A stretch of 64,000 bases of DNA from Microbacterium oleivorans (GCF_001691565.1 NZ_MAYO01000003.1:2221851-2285850), one strand, 5' to 3'; shown: positions 42,885 through 51,765, counted from the first letter of the stretch. Notes: generated by a model not told the origin, from the letters alone. A program made the numbers and translations.

Positions 42885-43375
42885 CTCGCGCACTCGACGC
42901 GGCGCTGGCCGCGGCATCCCCCTCTCTCCTCGCCTACCTCCAGCGACGCGTCGGGTTCGACGACGCTCCGGACCTGCTCGGCGAGACGATGGTCGCGGCC
43001 TGGCGCCGGGTGGGGGACCTGCCGAGCGATCCGGAACGGGCGCGCATGTGGCTGTTCGGGATCGCCCGCGGAACACTGCTGAACCACGCCCGCGGCGAGC
43101 GGCGACGGTGGGCGCTCGCCGACAGGATCCGCCGGTCGACGGCGGCCGAGGCGACATCCCGCGCGGCCGATGACGGCGCCGAAGTGCGGGACGCGATCGC
43201 GCGACTCGACCCGGACCGGGCCGAGCTCGTCAGATTGCTGCACTGGGACGGTTTCACCCTCGTCGAAGCGGCCGAGCTTCTCGGCGTCCCGTCGTCCACC
43301 GCCCGCAGTCGGTACGCGAAAGCCAAGGAGGAACTGCGAGCCTCGCTCGGCGCGATGAGTGAGGCGCCACGCTGA
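42875..43375 (+). CDS. ECF-type RNA polymerase sigma factor
   Basis: A 166-residue sigma factor: region 2 (SPSLLAYLQRRVGFDDAPDLLGETMVAAWRRVGDLP ... RMWLFGIARGTLLNHAR) and region 4 (LDPDRAELVRLLHWDGFTLVEAAELLGVPSSTARSRYAKAKEELR). Region 3 is absent, as in ECF factors. GTG 42875 fits a GAGGG site; GTG 42881, giving a four-base overlap, is an alternative. Target promoters unknown; probably regulated by the membrane protein upstream. Confidence 0.92.
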   Translation: MEVTRALDAALAAASPSLLAYLQRRVGFDDAPDLLGETMVAAWRRVGDLPSDPERARMWLFGIARGTLLNHARGERRRWALADRIRRSTAAEATSRAADDGAEVRDAIARLDPDRAELVRLLHWDGFTLVEAAELLGVPSSTARSRYAKAKEELRASLGAMSEAPR

Positions 43376-43536
43376 CGCACGAACTCGCAGAGGGACGACC
43401 AGGAAAAGGGAATACGCGGGGGCCGACAGGCTTATGGTTGACCAAACACAACTTCTTCCGGCGGTCACCGCCGGCCCCCCGTCGCGTGAGACCCGCCGCG
43501 CGGCATCCCTATCGGCCTTCACCCCTCCGAGGAACC

Positions 43537-45546
43537 GTGACCACTGCTGCCGTGTCGAGCCCGACCACCCGAAGCGCCCCGGTGATGACCCACCGCCAGA
43601 TCCTGTTCGTCATCTTCGGGCTCATGGCGGGCATGTTCCTCTCCGCGCTCGATCAGACCGTCGTCGGCACCGCGATCCGCACGATCGGCGACGACCTCAA
43701 CGGCCTCAGCCAGCAGGCGTGGGTCACGACCGCGTACCTGATCGTGTCGACGATCTCGACGCCGATCTACGGCAAGCTCTCCGACATCTTCGGGCGCCGC
43801 CCCCTCTTCATCATCGCCATCGCGATCTTCATCGTCGGCTCGGTCGCCGCCAGCTTCTCGACCTCGATGATCGAGCTCTCGGCCTTCCGAGCCATCCAGG
43901 GTCTCGGTGCGGGTGGTCTGATGTCGATGCCGCTGGCGATCATGGGCGACATCCTCGCCCCGCGGGAGCGCGCCAAGTACCAGGGTTACTTCCTGGCCGT
44001 CTTCGGAATCTCGTCGGTGATCGGCCCGCTCGTCGGCGGCCTGTTCGCCGGCTCGGGTGAGATCCTCTTCATCGCCGGCTGGCGCTGGGTCTTCCTCATC
44101 AACGTGCCGATCGGCCTCGTCGCTCTGGCCGTCGTCCTGCGGTTCCTGCACATCCCGCGGCACCCGCACGGCGCGGTGCGCATCGACTGGTTCGGTGCGG
44201 CCGCGGTCATCATCGCGCTCGTTCCGCTGCTGCTCATCGCCGAGCAGGGCCGCGAGTGGGGCTGGACCTCGCCCATCGCCATCGCCTGCTACGTCATCGG
44301 CGCGATCGGCATCGTCGCCTTCATCCTCATCGAGCGCGGCATGAAGGACGACGCGCTCATCCCGCTGAAGCTCTTCCGGTCGTCGACGTTCTCGATGGCG
44401 ACCGTCATCGGCGTCTTCGTCGGCTTCGCGATGTTCGGCGCGATGCTCACGCTGCCGCTCTACCTGCAGCTCGTGCTCGGCTCGACGCCCACCGAGAGCG
44501 GCATCCAGCTGCTCCCGATGATCCTAGGGCTCATGATCTCGTCGATCGTCAGCGGTCAGATCATCGCGCGCACGGGTCACTACCGGATCTTCCCGACCAT
44601 CGGCACCGCCTTCATGGTGCTGGGCTTCTTCACGCTGATCTTCGTGCGGTACGACTCGTCGTACTGGCACCTCGCCGGCGCGATGCTCCTCATCGGTCTC
44701 GGCCTCGGTCAACTCATGCAGACCCTTACGATCGCGTCGCAGAACTCCGTCGGCCCGCGCGACATCGGCGTGGCCACCTCGGGGTCGACCTTCTTCCGTC
44801 AGATCGGTGGCACGCTCGGCACGGCCGTGCTGCTGTCGCTGCTCTTCACGCTCGTGCCGCTGAATCTGCAGACCAACTTCAAGGACCAGGGCACTCTCGC
44901 CGACGCGTTGGATGCGGCCCTCGACCCGACGGTCGCCAGCGCACCGGCCAACGCCGGCATCATGTCGAAGGTCTACGACCCGTTCGTGGCGCAGCTCTCC
45001 GACGGGACCCTCGACGGTGCGCAGAAGGGTGTCGACGAGGCGAAGGCCGCGGCAGCCGACGCGGTCGCCCAGCAGGTCGCATCCGGTGCGATCCCCGCCG
45101 CCGCTCAGCAGCAGGCCACCGCCGACGCCGAGCAGCAGGCCGTCGCGCAGGCGGGGGCGAAGATCACCGAGCAGCTGCCCGTCGCGACGGTCGCAGCCGA
45201 CGGCACGGTCACTCTCGACTTCACGGATGCCGCGGCCCGCCGCGCGTTCGTCGACCAGGCGGTCCCGAAGATCATCGACGGGATGTCGGGCTCGTCGGGT
45301 TCATCGTTCGACGACAGCACGATGGACGACACCTCGTTCCTCAACGGTGCGGACCCGCGCCTGACGAAGCCGCTCCTGGTGTCGTTCAACCAGTCGACGG
45401 TGAGCGTGTACTGGGTGGCGATGGGCGTCGCCCTGATCGCCTTCGTCCTCACCCTGTTCTTCCGCACTCCGCCGCTGCGCCAGAAGTCCGCTCTGCAGGA
45501 GTCCGCCGACGCCGAGCGTCAGCCCGAGCCGATCGCGCTCGGCTGA
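43537..45546 (+). CDS. DHA2-family MFS multidrug exporter
   Basis: A 669-residue drug:proton antiporter with 14 predicted spans and motif A (KLSDIFGRRP) and motif C-like (GPLVGG) sequences; the LDQTVVGTAIRTI opening is the DHA2 motif D1. A segment of about 150 residues rich in A, Q and D (from NFKDQGTLADALDAALD to LNGADPRLTK) is inserted between the last two spans, outside the membrane by topology, making this longer than the usual 480-530 residues. GTG 43537 follows GAGGAAC. Confidence 0.88.
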   Translation: MTTAAVSSPTTRSAPVMTHRQILFVIFGLMAGMFLSALDQTVVGTAIRTIGDDLNGLSQQAWVTTAYLIVSTISTPIYGKLSDIFGRRPLFIIAIAIFIVGSVAASFSTSMIELSAFRAIQGLGAGGLMSMPLAIMGDILAPRERAKYQGYFLAVFGISSVIGPLVGGLFAGSGEILFIAGWRWVFLINVPIGLVALAVVLRFLHIPRHPHGAVRIDWFGAAAVIIALVPLLLIAEQGREWGWTSPIAIACYVIGAIGIVAFILIERGMKDDALIPLKLFRSSTFSMATVIGVFVGFAMFGAMLTLPLYLQLVLGSTPTESGIQLLPMILGLMISSIVSGQIIARTGHYRIFPTIGTAFMVLGFFTLIFVRYDSSYWHLAGAMLLIGLGLGQLMQTLTIASQNSVGPRDIGVATSGSTFFRQIGGTLGTAVLLSLLFTLVPLNLQTNFKDQGTLADALDAALDPTVASAPANAGIMSKVYDPFVAQLSDGTLDGAQKGVDEAKAAAADAVAQQVASGAIPAAAQQQATADAEQQAVAQAGAKITEQLPVATVAADGTVTLDFTDAAARRAFVDQAVPKIIDGMSGSSGSSFDDSTMDDTSFLNGADPRLTKPLLVSFNQSTVSVYWVAMGVALIAFVLTLFFRTPPLRQKSALQESADAERQPEPIALG

Positions 45547-45595
45547 CGCCCGGGTGGGACTGTCTCGCTACTCGCGGTCGCGTAGAAAGGGAGCC

Positions 45596-46168
45596 ATGCG
45601 AGACCTCGTCTACTACGTCGCCGTGAGCATCGACGGCTGTATCGCGGATTCCCGCGGCGGGTACGACGCCTTCCTCATCGAGGGCGACCATAACGCCGTC
45701 ATCTTCGGCGAGTACGCCGATGCGCTGCCCGGGCACGTGCAGCGAGCGGTCGGCATCCAGTCCACGAACACGACGTTCGACACGGTGATCATGGGGTGGA
45801 ACACCCTGATTCCCGCACTGGATGCCGGGATCACGAGCCCGTACCCGCACCTCCGGCAGGTTGTCGCCAGCCGTCGGGAGCGCGAGGTCGATGCGGCCGT
45901 CGCCCTCACGAACGATCCGGTGGCCACCGTCCGCGCGCTGAAGCAGGAGGACGGCGCGGACATCTGGCTGTGCGGTGGAGGGGAGCTCGCCGGGGCGTTG
46001 CTGCCTGAGATCGACCGGCTCGTGCTGAAGCGCCATCCGGTGGCGCTGGGCTCTGGCATCCGGTTGTTCGGCGAGGCCGCCCCGGCGGAGTATCCCTTCA
46101 CGCGGACGCGCGTGCGCGAGTTCGGCTCGGGTGTCGCGATCGAGGAGTACGACCGCCGCGTGAGCTGA
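45596..46168 (+). CDS. Dihydrofolate reductase / RibD C-terminal-like protein
   Basis: A 190-residue RibD_C-fold protein: YYVAVSIDGCIADSRGGYDAFL, DTVIMGWNTL, and DIWLCGGGELAGALLPEIDRLVL. Such stand-alone YyaP/YwjB-like reductases bind NADPH, but are not the main DHFR. TAGAAAGGGAG lies upstream of the ATG. Followed by a 12-bp hairpin. Confidence 0.88.
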   Translation: MRDLVYYVAVSIDGCIADSRGGYDAFLIEGDHNAVIFGEYADALPGHVQRAVGIQSTNTTFDTVIMGWNTLIPALDAGITSPYPHLRQVVASRREREVDAAVALTNDPVATVRALKQEDGADIWLCGGGELAGALLPEIDRLVLKRHPVALGSGIRLFGEAAPAEYPFTRTRVREFGSGVAIEEYDRRVS

Positions 46169-46174
46169 GGAACG

Positions 46175-46233
46175 TTCCGGGGACGCAACATGACGCGTGC
46201 GGATGCCGGGGGCGACACATCGCGTCCCCGGAA
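46175..46233. terminator. Long hairpin with 12-bp perfect stem
   Basis: TTCCGGGGACGC (46175-46186) pairs perfectly with GCGTCCCCGGAA (46222-46233) around a 35-base loop that contains GCGGATGCCG and GACACATC. It lies between convergent genes. Terminator or a relative of the dispersed palindromes. Confidence 0.6.
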
Positions 46234-46241
46234 CCTGACGG

Positions 46242-46682
46242 CTAGGTCCCGCGTTTGACCCCGCGCGGCCGCCAGCGCCACCACGTGAAGTGGTGGTCGC
46301 CCTGCTCCACGTCGAAGACGCGGCCGCACACGGTGCACGCGCACTCGTAGGTCATCGACCAGCCGGGTTCGCTGGTCGACAGGATCCGAACGTTCCCGGC
46401 CTTCTGTTCGCGCTCGGGATCCCAGTGAAGTGGCCCTGGGTAGTCCTCGCACCAGCACAGGCCCTGCCCGCGGTGCTCGAGCTTCGTGAGCGCGAAGTCG
46501 ACGTTCGCCGAATTGGGTCGGATCAACCCGCCCAGATCGAGCTTCTCCGTCGCCCTGCGGATGCGGGCGGCATGCGGCACGAGCGGGTCCACGAGGTCGG
46601 GGTCGCGACTGCCGAGCACCTCCCACGTCGCGTGGAGAACGCGGTCGGTCTCGCCGGAGAGGAAGTCCTCGAGCAGGGTCAT
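46242..46682 (-). CDS. Hypothetical protein downstream of the desaturase-like gene
   Basis: A 146-residue protein, helical N-terminus then a cysteine-bearing part (GLCWCEDYPGPLHW and YECACTVCGRVFDVEQGDHHFTWWRW) suggesting a zinc site. Not recognised. Its ATG overlaps the stop of the oxidoreductase gene by four bases, so it belongs to that operon. Confidence 0.7.
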   Translation of the reverse strand: MTLLEDFLSGETDRVLHATWEVLGSRDPDLVDPLVPHAARIRRATEKLDLGGLIRPNSANVDFALTKLEHRGQGLCWCEDYPGPLHWDPEREQKAGNVRILSTSEPGWSMTYECACTVCGRVFDVEQGDHHFTWWRWRPRGVKRGT

Positions 46683-48067
46683 GCGGGATGCCTCCGGATC
46701 AGTTTCTCGGCCACCATCATCGCTCCGCCGAGCACGGCCGGGATGCCGCCGCCCGGGTGGACAGAGGCGCCGACGCGCCACAGCCATGGCCGCCGGAGAT
46801 CGTGGTGCGCCGGCCGATGGAACGGCCCGCTCATCCACAGCGGACGCGCCGCCCCGTACAAGGCGCCGTGGCGCTCGCCGAAGGTGCCGAAGTACCGCGG
46901 GTCGAGGACCGCGGCATCCGTCATCGCATCGGTCAGGAGCCCGTCGAGGCCCATCGTCCGCGAGATCCGCTCGATCTCGCGCCGGACGAACGGGTGGTCG
47001 AGGCTGTACCCCGACCCGTCGGCGGGCGCGGTCAGCAGGACGGCGAGCGTGCTGCGGTCGTTCGGGTACACCTGGCCGGCGCGGTAGAGGTTGACGAACG
47101 CCATCGTGTCGGCGGGCTCGTCGCCCGCGGCGAGGCTGCGGTGGAGTGCGTCGGGCTTCGTAGGGAGGATGACGCTGTGCGCGGCGATCCGCTCGGGCAG
47201 GGGCTCGCGGAGCGTGCCGTAGATCGCGACGGCCGAGCACGACAGGGCGCCCGGTGCGCGCCGCCGCCTGCCGACCAGGTCATTCACCCGGTCCGCGTCG
47301 AGCGCACTCACGACGATGTCGGCCGCGAACGACCCGCTCGCCGTGGTGACCCGCCCGCGCTCGATGCGCGTCACGGTCTCACCCGTGCGGATGTCGACAC
47401 CCGCGGCATCCGCCATGCGCTTCAGCGCGAGCGGGATCTCGTAGACGCCGCCGCGAGGGACCCATACGCCGGATGCCGCCATGACGGCCGGCATGCTCGC
47501 GTAGAGGGCGGGCGTGCGCTCGGGCGGGACGCCCGCGTTGAGCGTGTGGATGGCGATGATCTCGCGAAGGCCGTCGGGCATCCACGTGAGGCTGTCGAGG
47601 TACGCGCGGGTGCTCAGCCGCTGGCCGTAGACGGCGAGCAGACGGCGTAGTGCGGGGAGCGAGCGCCGGTCGAGCGGATCGGCGACGAGGAGCGCCGTCA
47701 CGTCGTCGGCGAGCGGCGCATGCTCGTCGCTGAACCGTTTCCACGCCGGGTACCAGCGGTGCTCCGGCGGCACGGGGAGGGTGACCTCCTCGCCGTCGTA
47801 GTAGTAGCGGCCGACCTCCGGCAGGCGCTCCAGTTCGAGCGCGGAGTGGTCCGCGCCGAGGCGTGCGCACAGCTCCTGCCACACGCCGGGGAAGGTCACC
47901 AGCGAGGGACCCGAGTCGATGCGCTCGCCGTCGACCTCGAGCCGCCGGCTCTTGCCGCCGACGGCGTCAGCCCGTTCGAGGAGCGTCACGTCGTGTCCCG
48001 CGTGGGCCAGCAGAGCGGAAGCCGCCAGGCCCCCGAGTCCTGCTCCGATGACGACGATGCGGCTCAT
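46679..48067 (-). CDS. Phytoene desaturase-like FAD-dependent oxidoreductase
   Basis: A 462-residue flavoprotein of the CrtI/CrtN/NAD(P)-binding Rossmann amine-oxidase type: IVVIGAGLGGLAASALLAHAGHDVTLLERADAVGGKS at the start, DIVVSALDADRVN, and a C-terminal FAD motif WRVGASVHPGGGIPAVLGGAMMVAEKL, where GASVHPGGGIP is a CrtI signature. Could desaturate or isomerise a polyprenoid. ATG 48067 overlaps the upstream ubiA stop. No phytoene synthase or GGPP synthase gene is in the window. Confidence 0.85.
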   Translation of the reverse strand: MSRIVVIGAGLGGLAASALLAHAGHDVTLLERADAVGGKSRRLEVDGERIDSGPSLVTFPGVWQELCARLGADHSALELERLPEVGRYYYDGEEVTLPVPPEHRWYPAWKRFSDEHAPLADDVTALLVADPLDRRSLPALRRLLAVYGQRLSTRAYLDSLTWMPDGLREIIAIHTLNAGVPPERTPALYASMPAVMAASGVWVPRGGVYEIPLALKRMADAAGVDIRTGETVTRIERGRVTTASGSFAADIVVSALDADRVNDLVGRRRRAPGALSCSAVAIYGTLREPLPERIAAHSVILPTKPDALHRSLAAGDEPADTMAFVNLYRAGQVYPNDRSTLAVLLTAPADGSGYSLDHPFVRREIERISRTMGLDGLLTDAMTDAAVLDPRYFGTFGERHGALYGAARPLWMSGPFHRPAHHDLRRPWLWRVGASVHPGGGIPAVLGGAMMVAEKLIRRHPA

Positions 48068-48891
48068 CCGTACACCTCGAAGAACATCTTGGCGAGCTGC
48101 AACCCGCTCGCGAGCGAGCCGGCGACGTAGGGGAACGCGATCGAGACCGGGTACAGGCGCCGGCCGGTCGCTGGGGTCGGGCGAAGCAGCATCCACACGA
48201 CGAGGACGCCCGCGATCGCGAGGTTGAGAGCGGCGACCGGGATGCTCACGAGCGCGAACAGGACGGTGGAGGCCACCCACCAGCATCCGCTCCACACCGC
48301 GGTCCCGCGGGGGCCCAGCAGGACCGCGGTCGTGCGGATGCCGGCCGCGCGGTCCTCGTCGATGTCCTGCACGGCGTCGTAGGCGTGCTTCGCGACGCTC
48401 CAGACGAGCAGGCCGATCACGGCGGGCCAGAGCGGCGGCTCACCGAGGGCGACCGGGACGATCAGGAGCGGGAGGCCGTAGGCGGCGTTGCTGAGCGAAT
48501 CGAGGAACGGACGCTGCTTGAACCGCAGCGGCGGCGCCGAGTAGAAGACGAACACGGCGGTATAGAGCAGGATCAGCGCCACGGCCGCGGGCGGGTACGC
48601 GATGACGAACCAGACGAGGAACGGCACGTTCGTGATGGCGACCGCCCACACGATCAGCCGCACCTCGCGCGGCTCGATCCGGGCACCCTCGATCGAGCCC
48701 TTCCGCGGGTTCAGGGCGTCGGTGTCCTGATCGAAGATGTCGTTGACGCCGTAGATCAGCAGGTTGAACGGCAGCGTCAGCCACAGCAGGAGCGGCATCG
48801 CCGCGGCATCCAGCAACTGCCCCGTGAGCCACATGCCGAGCACGCCCGTGCCGATCGTGTTGATCCAGAGGACCGGGCGCGAGATGTGCAC
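48064..48891 (-). CDS. UbiA-family prenyltransferase
   Basis: A membrane prenyltransferase of at least 275 residues with eight or nine spans and both Asp-rich motifs: NDIFDQDTD and YDAVQDIDEDRAAG. Close in appearance to lycopene elongases (CrtEb/LbtBC type) that make C50 carotenoids. The start is unsure: GTG 48891 has no ribosome site and the reading frame continues upstream with family-like sequence (VSARSTIGRLV) to about 48955, beside a GAGGAG site but no ATG, GTG or TTG. Coupled to the desaturase-like gene. Confidence 0.82.
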   Translation of the reverse strand: MHISRPVLWINTIGTGVLGMWLTGQLLDAAAMPLLLWLTLPFNLLIYGVNDIFDQDTDALNPRKGSIEGARIEPREVRLIVWAVAITNVPFLVWFVIAYPPAAVALILLYTAVFVFYSAPPLRFKQRPFLDSLSNAAYGLPLLIVPVALGEPPLWPAVIGLLVWSVAKHAYDAVQDIDEDRAAGIRTTAVLLGPRGTAVWSGCWWVASTVLFALVSIPVAALNLAIAGVLVVWMLLRPTPATGRRLYPVSIAFPYVAGSLASGLQLAKMFFEVYG

Positions 48892-49017
48892 CAGGCGGCC
48901 GATCGTCGACCGCGCCGAGACGCGGGGAGCCGGAGCGGGCTGATGGTCGATGGCGGGACTCCTCGGGTGGCGACGGCGCGGACGACCGTGTCCCGCGATT
49001 GTATGCGGCGGCGACGA

Positions 49018-49044
49018 ACCCCCGGCCGCTCTTGCGCCGGGGGT
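49018..49044. terminator. Hairpin terminator after the NmrA gene
   Basis: ACCCCCGGC pairs with GCCGGGGGT (9 bp, nine-base loop) 14 bases beyond the NmrA-type gene stop. Confidence 0.65.
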
Positions 49045-49057
49045 GGTCGGGTGCCGG

Positions 49058-49966
49058 TCAGGCGCGTGTGCCCGACAGCCAGGGGGCGAGGATGTCGCGG
49101 GCCGTCGTCCAGGTCTGACGCCCGTAACGCTCGTTGTCGACGTGGCGCAGTTCGCCCTCGCCGCTGAACATGCTCACGAAGTACTGCATCCCCTGCCAGG
49201 CGGGGAACGTCTCGTCAGGGTCGCGCGAGAGGCGTCGTCCCACCGCGGCCATCGCCGAGAGCGTCCTCGTCGTGCCCGCCCACTGCAGTTTGAAGGTCTC
49301 GCCACTGAGCTCGGAGGCGAGCTCCGCCACCTGGCGGGCGGTGATCCGGTCGCCGGCGACCTCGACGACGCGAGGGGCGTCGGCATCGAGGGCGACCAGG
49401 GCGACGGTCCGGGCGGTGTCGTCCTTCGTGGTGACGTCGAGCGTCTGGTCGGCCGACGACCAGAACAGCACGCGCTTGCGATCGCGGAGGATCATCGGTG
49501 CCTGACCGGCGAGCAGTTCGGTGAACATGCCGTTCAGCACCGACGTCGCCTGGATCGGCGCCGCGTCGAGGTCCGCGGCGAACTCGCGGCGCAGCTCGAG
49601 GTTGCGGTTGGTCCCCGGGGTGAGGCGCCGGTAGTCGGCGGAGTAGTCCGACGGGAGGAAACGGGGCACGCCGGCCGCGACCGCCGCGGCGAGGAGTGCG
49701 CGCTGCGCGTCGACGATCACGGGGCGGATGCCGCTGAGTGCCGAGACGACGACGTCGACACCGGATGCCGCGGCCACGAGCGCGTCGTGGTCCGCGTAGT
49801 CGGCGGTCACGACCTCGACCCGCGGGTCGTCGCCGAACAGCTTTGCCGCGGTTGAGCTTCCGGGGCGGGTCAGCACCCGGAGCTGGACGTCGTGGGACAG
49901 GAGCTCGCGGGAGATGCGGCTGCCGATGTCGCCGGTTGCGCCGGCGACGAGAACGGTGGTGGTCAC
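49058..49966 (-). CDS. NmrA-like NAD(P)-binding protein
   Basis: A 302-residue atypical SDR: VLVAGATGDIGSRISRELLSHDVQLRVLTRPG (Rossmann), VVVSALSG, VPRFLPSDYSADYRR and a C-terminal substrate region. Related to NmrA and isoflavone-reductase-like proteins, often redox sensors or quinone reductases. GTG 49966 overlaps the MarR stop by four bases, so the two are coregulated. Confidence 0.87.
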   Translation of the reverse strand: MTTTVLVAGATGDIGSRISRELLSHDVQLRVLTRPGSSTAAKLFGDDPRVEVVTADYADHDALVAAASGVDVVVSALSGIRPVIVDAQRALLAAAVAAGVPRFLPSDYSADYRRLTPGTNRNLELRREFAADLDAAPIQATSVLNGMFTELLAGQAPMILRDRKRVLFWSSADQTLDVTTKDDTARTVALVALDADAPRVVEVAGDRITARQVAELASELSGETFKLQWAGTTRTLSAMAAVGRRLSRDPDETFPAWQGMQYFVSMFSGEGELRHVDNERYGRQTWTTARDILAPWLSGTRA

Positions 49967-50514
49967 GAGGGGGTCCTGTCTGTGGGGGTGGAGGTTCCGC
50001 GGCGCGAGCGCTCGGGCGCGGCGACGGGGTGTTCGAAGTCGGGGTCGGTGCGGGCCGCGTCGGCGGCGACGGCGACACGGGCGAGCAGGCTCCGGAGCAT
50101 CGAGCGCTCAGCGGGGTCGAGTGCTCCGAGCAGACGATCCTCCGCCCGGCGGAGTTGTGCACGCGCGGTGTCAAGGGTGGCGCGGCCCGCGTCGGTCGGG
50201 TGGACGTGGCGCACGCGGCGATCGGTCGGCGCCGGCCTGCGCGAGACGAGGCCCTCGGCTTCGAGCGCGTCGAGCAGGTAGGTCATCTGCGTCTTGTCGA
50301 TCCCGAGACGCTGGGCCAGCTGTAGCTGCGACGAAGGCTCCTCGGTCGTGATCGCGACGAGGACCTGATACCCGCGCGGACCCTGCGGCACCGCGCTGAC
50401 CGCCTCCGTACCCAGGCGCGTGAAGGTCTGAAAGGTGAGGGGAAGGGCCCAGCCCAGCTCGGTCTCGATGCCGCCGGCATCCCAGTCGATCTCGAGCGAT
50501 TCTGTGTCGGTCAC
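49963..50514 (-). CDS. MarR-family transcriptional regulator
   Basis: A 183-residue regulator: LAQRLGIDKTQMTYLLDALEAEGLVSRRPAPTDRRVRHVHPTDAG is the MarR winged helix with the basic wing. Leaderless GTG at 50514 preceded by TACGGT, with TTGCAA 18 bases further upstream as -35. An earlier in-frame TTG at 50550 would lie within this promoter and is rejected. A partial palindrome (ATCGT...ACGAT) over the -35 is the likely operator. Confidence 0.88.
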   Translation of the reverse strand: MTDTESLEIDWDAGGIETELGWALPLTFQTFTRLGTEAVSAVPQGPRGYQVLVAITTEEPSSQLQLAQRLGIDKTQMTYLLDALEAEGLVSRRPAPTDRRVRHVHPTDAGRATLDTARAQLRRAEDRLLGALDPAERSMLRSLLARVAVAADAARTDPDFEHPVAAPERSRRGTSTPTDRTPS

Positions 50515-50574
50515 GTCGTAACCGTACACACGAGAGATCGTCTTTTGCAAATACGATATCCGCTAGCGACCGAA

Positions 50575-51156
50575 TCAGGGGCGACGGGCGATGATGTCGA
50601 AGACGTGCCAGTGCTTCGGCCCCCGACCTGACGGGCCGTCCCTCTCGCGTTCGCTGAGTTCGACGATCTGCCAGTGCGCAAGAAGATCCGCAACCTCGCT
50701 CGCCGAGTGTGTGAGCACGTCGTCGCGCGCGGCCCAATCGTCGCGATGTCCGAAGAGCTGACCCGCGAAGACGCCACCCGGGCGAAGCGCCGCAGTGATC
50801 AGCGTCCAGATGTGGGCGAATTCGGCCGCGCGAGCGAACGGAAGCGAATAGCTTGCGAGGACGAGATCGGCATCCGGCAACTCGTCGAGATGCTCGAACG
50901 ACGCATCCCGCGCATCGAGACGAGATGATGCGTCCGCACGTGCCGCGATGCGCTCCCGCAGTCCGGGTGTCGCGTCGACGGCCACGACCTGCCAGCCCCG
51001 ATCGAGGAGGAATCGCGAGTCCACGCCGTCCCCGGCGCCGAGGTCGATCGCCGTCCCCACGCGGCTCACGTGTTCGAGAGCCGCGATGAGGTGGGGCCGT
51101 GGCGCCCGGCCCGCCGCTGCGGAGTAGTACTGCTGCCAGTCGCTCGTCTCCGCCAT
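50575..51156 (-). CDS. SAM-dependent methyltransferase
   Basis: A 193-residue class I methyltransferase: AIDLGAGDGVDSRFLLDRGWQVVAVDATP (motif I and acidic loop), ADLVLASYSLPFA, LRPGGVFAGQLFG. Resembles tellurite-resistance TehB/YafE-like small-molecule methyltransferases. Probably leaderless (GAGAAT six bases before ATG). Confidence 0.88.
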   Translation of the reverse strand: MAETSDWQQYYSAAAGRAPRPHLIAALEHVSRVGTAIDLGAGDGVDSRFLLDRGWQVVAVDATPGLRERIAARADASSRLDARDASFEHLDELPDADLVLASYSLPFARAAEFAHIWTLITAALRPGGVFAGQLFGHRDDWAARDDVLTHSASEVADLLAHWQIVELSERERDGPSGRGPKHWHVFDIIARRP

Positions 51157-51190
51157 CGGGCCATTCTCGCGCGGCGCGCTGCTCGCGGGC

Positions 51191-51258
51191 GCAGCATCCG
51201 CTCGCCTGTCGCGAAGTGCGCGGCCGCATGGCGTGTTGCGACAGGGAAGGGGATGCCG
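51191..51258. repeat. Imperfect palindrome (second type)
   Basis: Arms with GCAGCATCCGCTCGCCTGTCGC and GCGACAGGGAAGGGGATGCCGC pair at most positions (CCTGTCGC/GCGACAGG is perfect). It lies in the gap between two leftward genes and differs in sequence from copies A-E. Could be the gluconokinase terminator or a second repeat class. Confidence 0.55.
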
Positions 51259-51270
51259 CCGGGGGCGCCC

Positions 51271-51765
51271 CTAGGCGCCGTCGAGGGCGACGCGCGCGCG
51301 GCGGGCGACGTCGAGGATGCGACCGACGTTCTCGACCGCGACGCCCGCCTCGTCGGCGCCGAGGTGTTCGAGGGTGGCGAGCTGCGAGGCGAGGAGCGCG
51401 GGCGGCATGAAGTGCTGCCTCGACCGCATCCGACGGTCCAGTTCCTCGGGTGAGACGACCAGCTCGACGAAGCGCGCGTCGGGAGCGGCGGCGCGGATGC
51501 GGTCGCGGTAGCGGCGCGCGAGAGCGGAGCATGCGACGACGAGGCCCGGGGCCTCGGCGAGGGTCTGTCCGACGATGTCGAGCCAGGGCGCGCGATCGTC
51601 GTCGTCGAGCGGGTGACCCGCTTCCATCTTCTCGACGTTGGCGGTCGGGTGCAGATCGTCCGCATCGACGAAGTCCACGCCGAGGTCGACAGCGAGGGCC
51701 GCGCCGACGGCGGTCTTGCCCGATCCGCTCGGACCCATGACGACGACGCGCGGTGCAGTGCTCAC
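51271..51765 (-). CDS. gntK: Gluconokinase
   Basis: A 164-residue GntK/IdnK: P-loop VVVMGPSGSGKTAVG, DADDLHPTANVEKMEAGHPLDDDDRAPWL, VVACSALARRYRDRIR and SRQHFMPPALLASQLATLE. Phosphorylates gluconate to 6-phosphogluconate with ATP. Overlaps the dehydrogenase gene by four bases. Final gene of the operon. Confidence 0.95.
   Translation of the reverse strand: MSTAPRVVVMGPSGSGKTAVGAALAVDLGVDFVDADDLHPTANVEKMEAGHPLDDDDRAPWLDIVGQTLAEAPGLVVACSALARRYRDRIRAAAPDARFVELVVSPEELDRRMRSRQHFMPPALLASQLATLEHLGADEAGVAVENVGRILDVARRARVALDGA

Noticed and set aside
49963..50550. MarR start at TTG 50550
   Set aside because: It overlaps a clear -35/-10 (TTGCAA, TACGGT) and the leaderless GTG at 50514 fits better.
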